From Oricola nitratireducens (GTDB taxonomy: Bacteria; Pseudomonadota; Alphaproteobacteria; Rhizobiales; Rhizobiaceae): 47,197 nucleotides of DNA. The translations under genes were made by a program, and so were the position numbers. The notes under the pieces are model-generated. The model was not told where the DNA came from and did no database searches. It saw only the letters and a program-made list of their open reading frames with translations. Each line of letters opens with the position of its first letter. Position 1 is the first letter of the stretch. Location: contig NZ_JACZCS010000013.1 in the NCBI RefSeq assembly GCF_014904745.1, positions 1 to 47,197 on the forward strand, written 5' to 3'. Of this stretch, positions 17,553 to 26,117 are shown one piece after another.

Positions 17553-18953
17553 TCAGCCGCCGACGATCTCGTTGCCCTCGACGGTCTGCTCACCCTTCAG
17601 GCCGATATCGAGCGAGTCCAGATAGGCGTTGGGATGCTTGCCGTCATAGGCGATGCCGTCGATGATGTCGGCGGCCGGAGTCGGTTCGCGATAGCCGTCC
17701 GTATCCCAGGGGAAATCGGATTTGTCGGCGAGCCCCTCATCGACCAGCATCTTGGCGGCCTTGAGGTAGATGTCCGGGCGGTAGACCGACTTGGCCGTCT
17801 CGTCGTACCAGGCGTCGTCCTTGTATTCCGGGATCTGGCCCCAGCGGCGCATCTGCGTCAGGTACCAGACGGCATCCGAATAATAGGGATAGGTCGCGTA
17901 GTGGCGGAAGAAGACGTTGAAGTCCGGGACGTCGCGCTTGTCGCCCTTTTCGTATTCGAACGTGCCGGTCATCGAATTGGCGATGACTTCCGCGTCGGCG
18001 CCGACATATTCTGAACGCGACAGGATATCGACGGCTTCCATGCGGTTGGCGTTGTCGTTTTCGTCAAGCCAGATGGCGGCGCGGATTAGCGCCTTGGTCA
18101 GCGCCAGCGTCGTGTTCGGATATTTCTCGATGAACTCCTCGGTCAGGCCGAAGACCTTCTCGGGATTGTTCTTCCAGATCTCGTAATCGGTGATGACCGG
18201 AACGCCGATGCCCTTGAAGACGGCGGCCTGGTTCCACGGCTCGCCGACGCAATAGCCGTAGATCGTGCCGGCTTCGAGCGTCGCCGGCATCTGCGGCGGC
18301 GGTGTCACCGAGAGGAGCGCGTCCGCCTTGATCTGGCCGGAGACGTCCGTCGACGAATAGTAGCCCGGATGGATGCCGCCGGAAGCCAGCCAGTAGCGCA
18401 GCTCGTAATTATGCGTCGAGACCGGGAAGACCATGCCCATGTTGAAGGGCTTGCCCTCGGCCTTGAACTTGTCGACGACCGGTTTCAGCGCGGCTGCGCT
18501 GATCGGGTGCTGGACCTTGCCGTCGGCATCGACCGGAATGTTCGGCTTCATCATCTCCCAGATCTCGTTGGAGACAGTGATGCCGTTGCCGTTCAGGTCC
18601 ATCGAGAATGGCGTGACGATATGCGCCTCGGTGCCGAAACCGATCGTCGCCGCCAGGGGCTGGCCCGCCAGCATATGCGCGCCGTCGAGCTCGCCGGTAA
18701 TGACGCGGTCGAGCAGCACTTTCCAGTTGGCCTGCGGCTCGAGCGTGACGAAAAGGCCCTCGTCCTCGAAATAGCCTTTCTCGTAAGCGATCGCGAGCGG
18801 CGCCATGTCGGTCAGCTTGATGAAGCCGAATTTCAGCTCGTCCTTTTCCACGTCTAGCATTTCGGACCGGGCCATCGTCATGGACGCGGTGCTCGCGACG
18901 AGAGCCGCGCCGAAAGCAATGAGCGCGTGTCTGCGGAGAATGGGGAAGGTCAT
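17553..18953 (-). CDS. nrtA: Periplasmic nitrate-binding protein NrtA
   Basis: Solute-binding protein (466 residues) of the nitrate ABC importer. The N-terminus ([20 protein letters not shown]) is an export signal: basic residues then a hydrophobic run ending near residue 28. The mature part has family features such as [36 protein letters not shown] and [11 protein letters not shown], the last two shared with NasS in this window. It is the first gene after the antitermination leader, with AGGAG upstream of the ATG. It should be expressed only when NasT lets polymerase pass the terminator. Confidence 0.95.
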   Translation of the reverse strand: MTFPILRRHALIAFGAALVASTASMTMARSEMLDVEKDELKFGFIKLTDMAPLAIAYEKGYFEDEGLFVTLEPQANWKVLLDRVITGELDGAHMLAGQPLAATIGFGTEAHIVTPFSMDLNGNGITVSNEIWEMMKPNIPVDADGKVQHPISAAALKPVVDKFKAEGKPFNMGMVFPVSTHNYELRYWLASGGIHPGYYSSTDVSGQIKADALLSVTPPPQMPATLEAGTIYGYCVGEPWNQAAVFKGIGVPVITDYEIWKNNPEKVFGLTEEFIEKYPNTTLALTKALIRAAIWLDENDNANRMEAVDILSRSEYVGADAEVIANSMTGTFEYEKGDKRDVPDFNVFFRHYATYPYYSDAVWYLTQMRRWGQIPEYKDDAWYDETAKSVYRPDIYLKAAKMLVDEGLADKSDFPWDTDGYREPTPAADIIDGIAYDGKHPNAYLDSLDIGLKGEQTVEGNEIVGG

Positions 18954-18993
18954 GTCGTCACTCCTGTTATGACTGCCGCTGGTGCGGGACCTG

Positions 18994-19055
18994 AAAACAA
19001 AAAAGCCGCCGACCTGTCGCGACCGGGAGGATGTGGTCGCTTGAGGTTCGGCGGC
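18994..19055 (-). terminator. Intrinsic terminator in the nrtA leader
   Basis: On the minus strand a long hairpin has arms GCCGCCGAACCT and AGGTCGGCGGC (11 pairs with one bulged A), extended by an inner GCGACC / GGTCGC stem, and is followed at once by TTTTTTGTTTT. It lies about 40 bases before the nrtA ATG and just downstream of the two ANTAR-type stem-loops. This is the switchable terminator of the leader. Confidence 0.93.
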
Positions 19056-19066
19056 TTTGCCTGGAT

Positions 19067-19110
19067 GCGCCCGGCACTGGACGCGAAAATCGGTAGCCTT
19101 CGATGGCTAC
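19067..19110 (-). ncRNA. ANTAR-type dual hexaloop leader RNA (NasT target)
   Basis: Two stem-loops read on the minus strand. P1 (19093-19110) has a GTAGCC / GGCTAC stem and the loop ATCGAA. P2 (19067-19084) has a GCGTCC / GGGCGC stem (one G-U pair) and the loop AGTGCC. Both loops are six bases with A at position 1 and G at position 4, the defining feature of RNAs bound by ANTAR proteins. An 8-base linker separates them, and the terminator begins 11 bases after P2. Binding by a NasT dimer should prevent terminator formation. Confidence 0.92.
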
Positions 19111-19119
19111 GGAAAGCTA

Positions 19120-19135
19120 AGCAGGAAGCGTGCCA
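19120..19135 (-). promoter_or_regulatory. Sigma-54 (RpoN) type promoter of the nrtA operon
   Basis: On the minus strand TGGCACGCTTCCTGCT keeps the GG and GC dinucleotides exactly 10 bases apart and matches TGGCAC-N5-TTGCW at all but one base. The predicted transcription start, about 12 bases after the GC, falls at 19109 or a few bases either side, right at the base of stem P1. It implies nitrogen control by RpoN/NtrC on top of the antitermination switch. Upstream, three GTGC motifs (19212-19231) could belong to an activator site, but they do not form a clean NtrC palindrome. I see no gene in the remaining 19136-19321. Confidence 0.8.
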
Positions 19136-19321
19136 GTTACGGTCTGGCGGAATTTTTCAAGCAAATTCAATGAAGTTAGATTCCAGCACACGGACACAAC
19201 GGCATATTTTTGTGCGTGGATTGTGCAGTGCAAATTTTTTTACGCCTAAAATATCAGCATCCACTCGGCTTGCCTACATATTGGGCGCTATGCAACCGGG
19301 TCGCTTGCCGGCCCGGCCGGA

Positions 19322-20542
19322 TTACCGTTTCGCCTGTTCGGAGAGATAGGTGTCGAGCCGGTCCGGATCGAAGATCTGGCCGTCGAAAAAGCCGTCGGGA
19401 CCAAGCAGCAGGGCGCCGCTGGTCGCGCCAACCGGCTCGGTTTCCGTCAGCGCCCCCTCCACCTTCGCATTGGCGGCGGGAATCGGGACGCCGAGAGGCT
19501 GCAGCGCGGCGCGGTAGAGATCGGGCCGGTAGCACCGCCGGGCGGCTTCCGCATGGGCGGACGTGTGCTTCACCTGTCCCCAACGCACCATCTGGCTATA
19601 GAACCACAGCGCGTGGCTCTGCCACGGAAACGTTGCGGCGTGGGCGAAAGGCTCGAAGAAACGGGCCTTGTCCCCGGCCGAGAGACTGTCCACGACCGTC
19701 CCTTCCAGTGCCCGGGCGATCAGCGCCGCCGGCTGTCCGATATATTCCGGCCGGGCGAGTATGTGCGAAAGGGCGCCGCAATTGTCGGGATTGCCGCACC
19801 ATTCGGCGGCCCGGTAGAGCCCGCGAACCAGCCGCGACAGCGCGTCGTCGTTGCGCATCGCCCAATCGGCGCGCACGCCCAGCACCTTTTCCGGACTCGA
19901 TTTCCAGATCGCGGATTTGACCGTGGCGATCCGTCCGGCGCCGGTCGAAACGGCAACCGAGTTCCATGGCTCGCCGACGCAGAAGCCGTCGATCTGGCCG
20001 GAAGCCAGCGCATCGGGCATGAAGGGCGGCGGAACGACCACGATCTCGACGTCCACGTCGGGGACGATGCCGGAGGCGGCGAGCCAGTAGCGCAGTTCGA
20101 AATTGTGGCCCGAGTGGGCGTGGACGACGCCAAATTGCAGCGGCGGCTCGCCATCCGCCTTGCGCCGGTCGACAACGGCCTTGAGGGCGCGGCCTACGGC
20201 GGCCGGATCGGGCGGCGAAAACGGTGCTGCCTGCTGCATCGCGCCGAAAAGCGCCGCGCTCACCGTCACCGCATTGCCGCCGAGCCCCATCGCCATCGGC
20301 ACGACGACATCGAGCGCCAGCGGCGTGAGGCCAAGCGCGAAGGCAATCGGCATGGGCGCCAGCATGTGGGCGGCCTCGAACTGGCCGATCGCCATGCGGT
20401 CGCGTATGTTGGCCCAGGAGGTTTCACGCAGCAGCGAAAGCGCAATGCCCTCCTCCTCGGCGAAGCCGCATTCGCGCGCCGCGACGAAAATAGCGCTGTC
20501 GGTCAGCGGCAGGAAAGCCGCCGTGATATCAGTCGTCGCCAT
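19322..20542 (-). CDS. nasS: Cytoplasmic nitrate/nitrite sensor NasS
   Basis: Homologue of NrtA (406 residues) that lacks any signal peptide: it begins MATTDITAAFLPLTDSAIFV. In the NasS-NasT system this protein holds NasT inactive until it binds nitrate or nitrite. Shared ligand-fold motifs with NrtA include HNFELRYWLAASGI, FCVGEPWNSVAV and WFYSQMVRWGQ. The ATG at 20542 overlaps the nasT end by 14 bases and has AAGG 8 bases upstream; a GTG 9 bases earlier is possible. It lies between nasT and the leader it helps to control. Confidence 0.92.
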   Translation of the reverse strand: MATTDITAAFLPLTDSAIFVAARECGFAEEEGIALSLLRETSWANIRDRMAIGQFEAAHMLAPMPIAFALGLTPLALDVVVPMAMGLGGNAVTVSAALFGAMQQAAPFSPPDPAAVGRALKAVVDRRKADGEPPLQFGVVHAHSGHNFELRYWLAASGIVPDVDVEIVVVPPPFMPDALASGQIDGFCVGEPWNSVAVSTGAGRIATVKSAIWKSSPEKVLGVRADWAMRNDDALSRLVRGLYRAAEWCGNPDNCGALSHILARPEYIGQPAALIARALEGTVVDSLSAGDKARFFEPFAHAATFPWQSHALWFYSQMVRWGQVKHTSAHAEAARRCYRPDLYRAALQPLGVPIPAANAKVEGALTETEPVGATSGALLLGPDGFFDGQIFDPDRLDTYLSEQAKR

Positions 20543-21140
20543 CTGCCTCACCTTTTCCCAGCATTTCGGCGGCGAGAACCAGGCTCTGCGCCACGTCGCT
20601 GATCTTGCGGTTCTGGTTCATCGCCGTCTTGCGGAGAAGCGTATAAGCTTCGTCCTCGCTCATACTGCGCGAGCGGATCAGCAGGCCCTTGGCCTGATCG
20701 ATGATCTTGCGCGACTGCAGGGCATTGCGCGCATCCTCCAGTTCACGCTCCAGGCGCGAATAGGCGTTGAAGCGGCTGATCGCCATGTCGAGGATCGGCT
20801 TGACCCGCTCGCGGCGCAGTCCGTCGACGACATAGGCCGAAACGCCCGCCTCGATGGCGCGTTCGATCGATTCACGGTCGGAGCGGTCGACGAACATCGC
20901 GATCGGGCGCTTCACGGCGCGCGAGAGCTGGAACATGTTCTCCAGCATGTCGCGGTTGGGGTTCTCCAGATCGATGACGATGACGTCCGGTTCGAGTACG
21001 GCGATCTTGCCGGCGATGCCGGTCACGTCGGTGACGACCGTCACCCGGTCATGCCCGGCCTCTCGCAGACCCGCCTCGATGATGGCGGCGCGGACGGAAT
21101 TGTCATCGACTACGAGTACGGAAGGGAGTTGACTCGGCAT
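20529..21140 (-). CDS. nasT: ANTAR-domain antiterminator NasT
   Basis: RNA-binding response-regulator-like protein (203 residues). The N-terminal receiver-like domain (about 7-125) keeps an acceptor-position Asp at D57 (VIVIDLENPNRD). It is followed by a coiled helix and the C-terminal ANTAR domain (about 133-190; SRKIIDQAKGLLIRSRSMSE ... NRKISDVAQSLV). It should bind the dual hexaloop RNA before nrtA and allow read-through. The frame extends 32 codons upstream, but homology starts at MPSQLPSVLVVDDN. The ribosome site is poor (GAAGG only 1 base from the ATG), and an inverted repeat lies just before it. Confidence 0.93.
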   Translation of the reverse strand: MPSQLPSVLVVDDNSVRAAIIEAGLREAGHDRVTVVTDVTGIAGKIAVLEPDVIVIDLENPNRDMLENMFQLSRAVKRPIAMFVDRSDRESIERAIEAGVSAYVVDGLRRERVKPILDMAISRFNAYSRLERELEDARNALQSRKIIDQAKGLLIRSRSMSEDEAYTLLRKTAMNQNRKISDVAQSLVLAAEMLGKGEADGDD

Positions 21141-21147
21141 GCCTTCA

Positions 21148-21181
21148 TTTTGCGCATGCAAAAAAATTGTGCAACGCAAAA
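21148..21181. promoter_or_regulatory. AT-rich dyad immediately upstream of nasT
   Basis: The outer arms TTTTGCG and CGCAAAA, with an inner TGCA / TGCA pair, give an imperfect dyad of about 11 pairs ending 7 bases before the nasT ATG. It could be an operator or an RNA hairpin acting on the weak nasT ribosome site. The rest of the 21141-21406 gap shows no gene; no sigma-54 motif was found there on the minus strand. Confidence 0.45.
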
Positions 21182-21406
21182 AGCAAGGACCGGTGAACGG
21201 CGGCGCTCGACATAGCCGGAGTCTGCTCATGAACAAGAGCGCAGAGCGCGATTACGGTACCCTGAGGCAGCGTCTTTGGTGAAATTCGTGGAGAAGCAAT
21301 CGCCCTTCGCGACCCAGCACAGCGGCACGTCCGCATGCTTGCGGGCCGGCCCTGTCAACCAGCGCTACCGCCTGGACGCGAGGAGCAGAACGGCGGGTTT
21401 CGTTGA

Positions 21407-22849
21407 TCACGGACGACAACCGGATGGCCCGCTTTCGGCCCCCTTTCCGATTTCGGAATTCAGAGGAAGAAGATGTGAGACCGTCTCGCAGAATGCGATC
21501 GCGCGCGCTTTTTCGATGATCCCGTTCATTTCCTCGGGACTTGCCGCGCCCGAATAGCTGGCGAGCCGGCGGGCTTTTTCGTCGACCTCTGTTGGTGTCA
21601 ACGAGTTCCCGGGATCCCCTTTCGGCTCGTCGACACGCCCGGCAAGCTCCCGTCCGTCCTTGGTGTAGACTGTCACTTTCCCGATCCAGCGGCCCGGATA
21701 GGCTTCATCGACCTCATGGTCCAGCCGCATTTCGACCCTGTCGAGAAAGGACTGAGCGCTGCTGTCGCCGAAGAAGCCGTCGAACTCCTCCAACCCGGCT
21801 CGCCGATGCGTTGCGATCAGGCCGAGTGTTGCCGGCATCGAGAATTTCGCCTGATGCACGGTCTGTGGATTGGTCACCGGACCAAGCACGTCCAGTGCCC
21901 CCTGATGGACGTGAGCGACGATCCGAACCAGATTGTCGCAAGTCAGATCGTGTTGTTCGACCACACTCAGGAGCGCGTCAGCGGCCGGATGAGTGTGCCG
22001 GCATGAGGAATGCCACTTGAAGGATGTTTCCGCCAACGCCCAGCGCGCTCCCAGTCGATCGGTCAGCTTGCCCGGGTCGGCGTCAAAGGACATGCCCGCC
22101 GCCATTCCCTGCGCGCCCTCGAGGATGCGCCTGGCGCCTGTGAATCCTTCCGCCGCCAGATATGCGGCGGTGATGCCGTCGGCAGCCGCCTTTGCCGTGT
22201 GAAGCTGCTTGGAGTCCGCGGCGTCGCGCAGAAACTCCCACAGGCCGGCCGCCTGGGTTCCCGCCGAACCGATCGCGTTCAGCATTGCCGTTTCGTCGAG
22301 CTTCAGGATGCGGCCGACGGCCACCGCGGCCGCGATCGTCCCCGCGGTACCTGTCGTGTGGAATATCCTGTAATGCGACCGGCCGAGGAATTCCCCCACC
22401 CGGATCCCTGCTTCGTAGCCGGCGACGCATCCGGCGACGAAATCGCGGCCCGAGGCGCCCGCCTCCTGCGCAGCCGCCAGAGCCGCTGGAAAAACCACGG
22501 CAGCCGGATGAAACACCGAGGCATTGTGGACATCGTCCTGCTCGGAAATATGCGAGGCTGCCGCGTTGACCAAGGCTGCGAACAGCGGAGACGTCGTCTG
22601 CCGGGTCGTCAGCACCTCCGACTTGCCCGAACCGGGACCCATGCGTTGAGCGAAATCCTCAAGCGTTGCGATTGCCCGCTGCCCCTTGCCCGAGAGCGCG
22701 GAGCCGATCCAGTCGACGAACAGATCGCTCAACCGCTCCAGAACATCGGCGGGCATCTCGGCGATGTCCAGTTTCGAAGCGAAAGCGGCAAGCGTCGCGC
22801 TCTCGGCGCCGGTGGCGCGAGTCATGGCGGGATTGCGTTTCTGTTCCAT
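21407..22849 (-). CDS. MmgE/PrpD-family protein
   Basis: Protein of about 480 residues in the MmgE/PrpD family, which includes 2-methylcitrate dehydratase and cis-aconitate decarboxylase. Family features include SALSGKGQRAIATLEDFAQ, HISEQDDVHNASVFHPAAVV, HTTGTAGTIAAAVAVGRILK and FKWHSSCRHTHPAADAL. It would act in the cytoplasm on a tricarboxylate or branched dicarboxylate; the reaction cannot be fixed from sequence. Last gene of the hyuA-to-mmgE unit, 21 bases after the acyl-CoA dehydrogenase. The ATG at 22849 has AGGA 6 bases upstream; the frame is open to an ATG at 22864. In context it may make or consume an itaconate/mesaconate-like C5 acid. Confidence 0.85.
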   Translation of the reverse strand: MEQKRNPAMTRATGAESATLAAFASKLDIAEMPADVLERLSDLFVDWIGSALSGKGQRAIATLEDFAQRMGPGSGKSEVLTTRQTTSPLFAALVNAAASHISEQDDVHNASVFHPAAVVFPAALAAAQEAGASGRDFVAGCVAGYEAGIRVGEFLGRSHYRIFHTTGTAGTIAAAVAVGRILKLDETAMLNAIGSAGTQAAGLWEFLRDAADSKQLHTAKAAADGITAAYLAAEGFTGARRILEGAQGMAAGMSFDADPGKLTDRLGARWALAETSFKWHSSCRHTHPAADALLSVVEQHDLTCDNLVRIVAHVHQGALDVLGPVTNPQTVHQAKFSMPATLGLIATHRRAGLEEFDGFFGDSSAQSFLDRVEMRLDHEVDEAYPGRWIGKVTVYTKDGRELAGRVDEPKGDPGNSLTPTEVDEKARRLASYSGAASPEEMNGIIEKARAIAFCETVSHLLPLNSEIGKGAESGPSGCRP

Positions 22850-22870
22850 CATGGTTCCTGCCATCCGGTG

Positions 22871-24031
22871 CTAGAAAGATCGCGGCATGCCGAGCACGTG
22901 CTCGGCAACATAGGAGAGGATGAGATTGGTCGATATCGGGGCGACCTGGTAGAGCCGCGTTTCCCGGAACTTTCGCTCGATGTCGTACTCGGCCGCGAAA
23001 CCGAATCCGCCGTGGAACTGGATGCATGCATTCGCCGCCTCCCAGGACGCGTCGGCAGCCAGCAATTTTGCCATGTTCGCCTCCGCGCCGCATTCCTCAT
23101 GCGCATCGAATTTGTGCGCAGCCTCGAAGCGCATCAGGTTCGCGGCCTCGGTATTGACATAGGACCGGGCGATCGGGAACTGAACGCCCTGGTTTTGACC
23201 GATCGGCCGGTCGAAAACGATGCGCTGTTTTGTGTATTCTGTCACCTTGTCGATGAACCACCACGCATCGCCGATACACTCCGCCGCGATCAGGGTGCGC
23301 TCGGCGTTGAGGCCGTCGAGTATATAGCGAAATCCCCGCCCCTCCTCACCGATCAGGCTTTCCGCCGGAATTTCCAGATTGTCGAAGAACAACTCGTTGG
23401 TCTCGTGATTGACCATGTTGCGGATCGGCTTGACCGAAAGCCCGTTGCCGATCGCCTGATGCAGATCGACAAGGAAGATCGACAGGCCTTCGGATTTTCT
23501 CTTCACCTCGGCAAGCGGTGTTGTCCGCGCGAGCAGGATCATCAGATCGGAATGCTGAATCCGGCTGATCCAGACCTTTTGGCCATTGACGATGTAACGG
23601 TCGCCTTGCCGCTTCGCGGTCGTCTTGATTTTGGTGGTGTCCGTACCTGTTGTCGGCTCGGTCACGCCCATCGACTGGAGCCGCAGTTCACCGGAGGCGA
23701 TCTTCGGCAGGTAATATTCCTTCTGGGCGGGCGAGCCGTGCCGAAGCAACGTCCCCATATTGTACATCTGGCCGTGGCAATGGCCGGCATTGCCGCCGGA
23801 GCGGTTGATCTCCTCCATCACGACTGTCGCCTCGGTCAGCCCGAGCCCCGAGCCGCCATATTCCTCCGGGATCATCGCGGCCAGCCATCCGGCCTGCGTC
23901 AGCGCATCGATAAACTCCTCCGGGTAGGACGCCGCCTCGTCATGGCGACGGTGATATTCGGCCGGAAATTCGGCGCACAATGCCCGCAGGGCTTCGCGCA
24001 TGTCCTGATGCTTGTCGGCTTTGGGTATCAT
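22871..24031 (-). CDS. Acyl-CoA dehydrogenase family protein
   Basis: FAD-dependent acyl-CoA dehydrogenase (386 residues). Family segments: MIPEEYGGSGLGLTEATVVM, GVTEPTTGTDTTKIKTTA (flavin site), QKVWISRIQHSDLMILLART, and the C-terminal FGFAAEYDIERKFRETRLYQ. Where many members have the catalytic Glu in a YEGT-type motif, this one reads LYQVAPISTN, so the base must lie elsewhere or the reaction differs. The frame extends upstream, but the ATG at 24031 overlaps the CaiB stop as ATGA and has AAGGG upstream. Between a CoA-transferase and a MaoC hydratase, methylsuccinyl-CoA to mesaconyl-CoA oxidation is an attractive guess, not a proven one. Confidence 0.88.
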   Translation of the reverse strand: MIPKADKHQDMREALRALCAEFPAEYHRRHDEAASYPEEFIDALTQAGWLAAMIPEEYGGSGLGLTEATVVMEEINRSGGNAGHCHGQMYNMGTLLRHGSPAQKEYYLPKIASGELRLQSMGVTEPTTGTDTTKIKTTAKRQGDRYIVNGQKVWISRIQHSDLMILLARTTPLAEVKRKSEGLSIFLVDLHQAIGNGLSVKPIRNMVNHETNELFFDNLEIPAESLIGEEGRGFRYILDGLNAERTLIAAECIGDAWWFIDKVTEYTKQRIVFDRPIGQNQGVQFPIARSYVNTEAANLMRFEAAHKFDAHEECGAEANMAKLLAADASWEAANACIQFHGGFGFAAEYDIERKFRETRLYQVAPISTNLILSYVAEHVLGMPRSF

Positions 24032-25191
24032 TTTTCGCCCTTTTTCAAATCGGTCGGCGCGCATCCGAACTCGGACAGGATTGCGCGCGTGTGTTCGCCA
24101 AGCGACGGCACCGGGTCGAAACGCGGTTCCCAATCGTTGCCGGTCACTGGTCGCAGACCGCGGACAAGGCCTGCCGGAGTGTCGAATTCACGCCATCTGT
24201 CGCGTGCCGCGAGCTGCTCATGGTCCCAGAGATCATGCATGTCGTTCACGCGGGCGGTCCCGATCCCCGCCGTCTCTAGCCGCTGCAGCGCCTCGTTCGT
24301 GGAAAGCGAGGCAAACACCGCGCGAATGACCGGATCGAGGACTGGGCGGTGGTCGGCCCGGCCGGCATTTCCCTCAAAGCGGGAATCGGCCGCAAGGTCG
24401 GGACGCCCCAGAACGCCCTCGGCGAAAGCGATCCACTCCCGGTCGTTCTGGAGGCCGAACAGAACCTGACCATCGGCCGTCTCGAACGGACCATAGGGAT
24501 AGATCGTCGCGTGACCGGCGCCGTTGCGCGAGGGCGGCTCCTGGCCGTCCATCGAGAAATACATCGGGAAGCCCATCCATTCGGCCATCGCTTCCAGCAT
24601 CGAAACCTCGATGTGATCGCCCTTCCCGGTCTTGTGACGGTTCAAAAGGGCGGCAAGAATGGATTGATAGGCGGTAATCCCGGCCGCGATATCGGCAATC
24701 GAAATGCCGGCCTTGGCGATATGGTCTCGCGTGCCGGTAACCGACAGGAAACCCGCCTCGGCCTGGATGAGCAGATCATAGGCCTTGCGCCGTTCGGCAG
24801 GACCGCCGCGGCCATAGCCCGATATCGAACAGGTGATCAGGCCGGGATTTGCCTCGCGCAGATCAGCGGGATCGAGCCCCAGCCGTTCGACGGCGCCCGG
24901 CGCGAGATTCTGCACGAAGACATCGGCCTTCGACAGGATCGTTTTCAGCGCCTCGATCGCCGCCGGGTCCTTCAGGTCGAGGACAAGGCTTTCCTTCGAC
25001 CGGTTGGTCCACACGAAATGGCTCGACAGACCGCGCGCCCGCGTATCATAGGCGCGGGCGAAATCGCCGCCGTCCGGACGTTCCACCTTGATGACGCGCG
25101 CGCCGTTGTCCGCCATCAGCCGTGTGCAATAGGGCGCGGCAATCGCCTGTTCGAGCGACACCACGAGACAGTCGTCGAGCGGGCGCGTCAT
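24028..25191 (-). CDS. CaiB/BaiF (class III) CoA-transferase
   Basis: Family III CoA-transferase (387 residues). The N-terminus has SLEQAIAAPYCTRLMADNGA and VIKVERPDGGDFARAYD. The catalytic Asp is in KAYDLLIQAEAGFLSVTG (about residue 150). Later comes GISIADIAAGITAYQSILAA. These enzymes move CoA from a donor such as succinyl-CoA to a carboxylic acid; relatives beside MaoC-type hydratases activate itaconate, mesaconate or citramalate. The ATG at 25191 overlaps the MaoC gene stop (ATGA), and the 3' end overlaps the dehydrogenase in the same way, so the three are tightly coupled. Confidence 0.92.
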   Translation of the reverse strand: MTRPLDDCLVVSLEQAIAAPYCTRLMADNGARVIKVERPDGGDFARAYDTRARGLSSHFVWTNRSKESLVLDLKDPAAIEALKTILSKADVFVQNLAPGAVERLGLDPADLREANPGLITCSISGYGRGGPAERRKAYDLLIQAEAGFLSVTGTRDHIAKAGISIADIAAGITAYQSILAALLNRHKTGKGDHIEVSMLEAMAEWMGFPMYFSMDGQEPPSRNGAGHATIYPYGPFETADGQVLFGLQNDREWIAFAEGVLGRPDLAADSRFEGNAGRADHRPVLDPVIRAVFASLSTNEALQRLETAGIGTARVNDMHDLWDHEQLAARDRWREFDTPAGLVRGLRPVTGNDWEPRFDPVPSLGEHTRAILSEFGCAPTDLKKGEK

Positions 25192-26108
25192 GTCCGGCCT
25201 CCCGTGGCGTCCGCCGCGAGGACCGCCCGCGCCGTCATGGCGACGTGACCGTCCGCGTCGCAAGTCCAAAGCTCGACCGCATTGTCCTTAGGTAGGGGCT
25301 CACCGTTGAGATGCAGTTCCGACCCGGCAAAAAGCGGCGCGCGCGCGCGAAAGGCATAGGAAACCACCTCGGCGTCGGGCGCCTGGCGCCGGAGAAGATC
25401 CAGCATCAGAGTGGCGACGAGCGGCCCGTGGACGACCAGTCCGGGATATCCTTCCACACCTGTGACGTAGTCCTTGTCGTAGTGTATGCGGTGCGCATTG
25501 AACGTGAGCGCCGAATAGCGAAACAGGAGCCGCTCGTCAGGCACAAGGCTGCGCCGCCAGGAGCCGGGATCACGAACCTCCCCTTTGCGGCCGCCTGTCG
25601 TTCCGCCTGCGCCCCGGTAAACGATATCATGCTCGTCCGTGAGCAGCACCGGGCCGCCCTTCTCGGATATTTCGTGACGAACCGTGACGAAAAGGAGCGA
25701 TCCGTTTGCCCCCTGTTTCGGTTCGACCGAAACGATCTCCGACTTGCGTTCGACATTCATGCCAACTCGTATCGGACCGCTAAAGGCGATCCGGCTTCCG
25801 GCCCACATGCGACGTGGCAGATCGGGAGCCGATGGCAGAAAATCGCCGCGTTCGGCGTGTCCGTCGGTATCGAGTTTCGACTGACGGTCCGATGGCAGGG
25901 AAAAGAGCCAGTGCGCCAATGGCGGGATCGGGTCTCCGTCGCGAAAACCCGGATCGTCCCGGTCGAGCGTTGCACTCAACCGGTCCAGCGGACCTGCCAC
26001 GATCGTGTCCCGAGCGATCTGCACCGATCCGATCAAGGATGCATAGTCCAAATCCGACGCCATTTTCCCATTTCCCGGTTTGCGTTCATTTCCATCGATG
26101 CAGCCCAT
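25188..26108 (-). CDS. MaoC-like / FAS1-type dehydratase-domain hydratase (mesaconyl/itaconyl-CoA hydratase-like)
   Basis: About 291-306 residues with a double hot-dog arrangement: an N-terminal FAS1-like dehydratase domain (LPRRMWAGSRIAFSGPIRVG) and a C-terminal MaoC domain with the hydratase motif RYSALTFNAHRIHYDKDYV followed by EGYPGLVVHGPLVATLMLDL. This layout is that of mesaconyl-C4-CoA hydratase and itaconyl-CoA hydratase. Two starts compete: ATG at 26108 with GAGG 7 bases upstream, right after the amidase stop, and ATG at 26063, where homology begins. Predicted role: hydration of an unsaturated C5 acyl-CoA to a citramalyl-CoA type product, feeding the lyase encoded at 32811. Confidence 0.88.
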   Translation of the reverse strand: MGCIDGNERKPGNGKMASDLDYASLIGSVQIARDTIVAGPLDRLSATLDRDDPGFRDGDPIPPLAHWLFSLPSDRQSKLDTDGHAERGDFLPSAPDLPRRMWAGSRIAFSGPIRVGMNVERKSEIVSVEPKQGANGSLLFVTVRHEISEKGGPVLLTDEHDIVYRGAGGTTGGRKGEVRDPGSWRRSLVPDERLLFRYSALTFNAHRIHYDKDYVTGVEGYPGLVVHGPLVATLMLDLLRRQAPDAEVVSYAFRARAPLFAGSELHLNGEPLPKDNAVELWTCDADGHVAMTARAVLAADATGGRT

Positions 26109-26117
26109 CGGCCGACC

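Noticed and set aside
21323-21342. GGCACG...TGC sequence on the plus strand resembling a sigma-54 promoter
   Set aside because: The GG-to-GC spacing is 11 rather than 10 bases, and it points toward no plus-strand gene.
22010-24469. 819-codon plus-strand frame opposite the MmgE, acyl-CoA dehydrogenase and CaiB genes
   Set aside because: It spans three well-supported genes on the other strand and has low-complexity composition; shadow frame.
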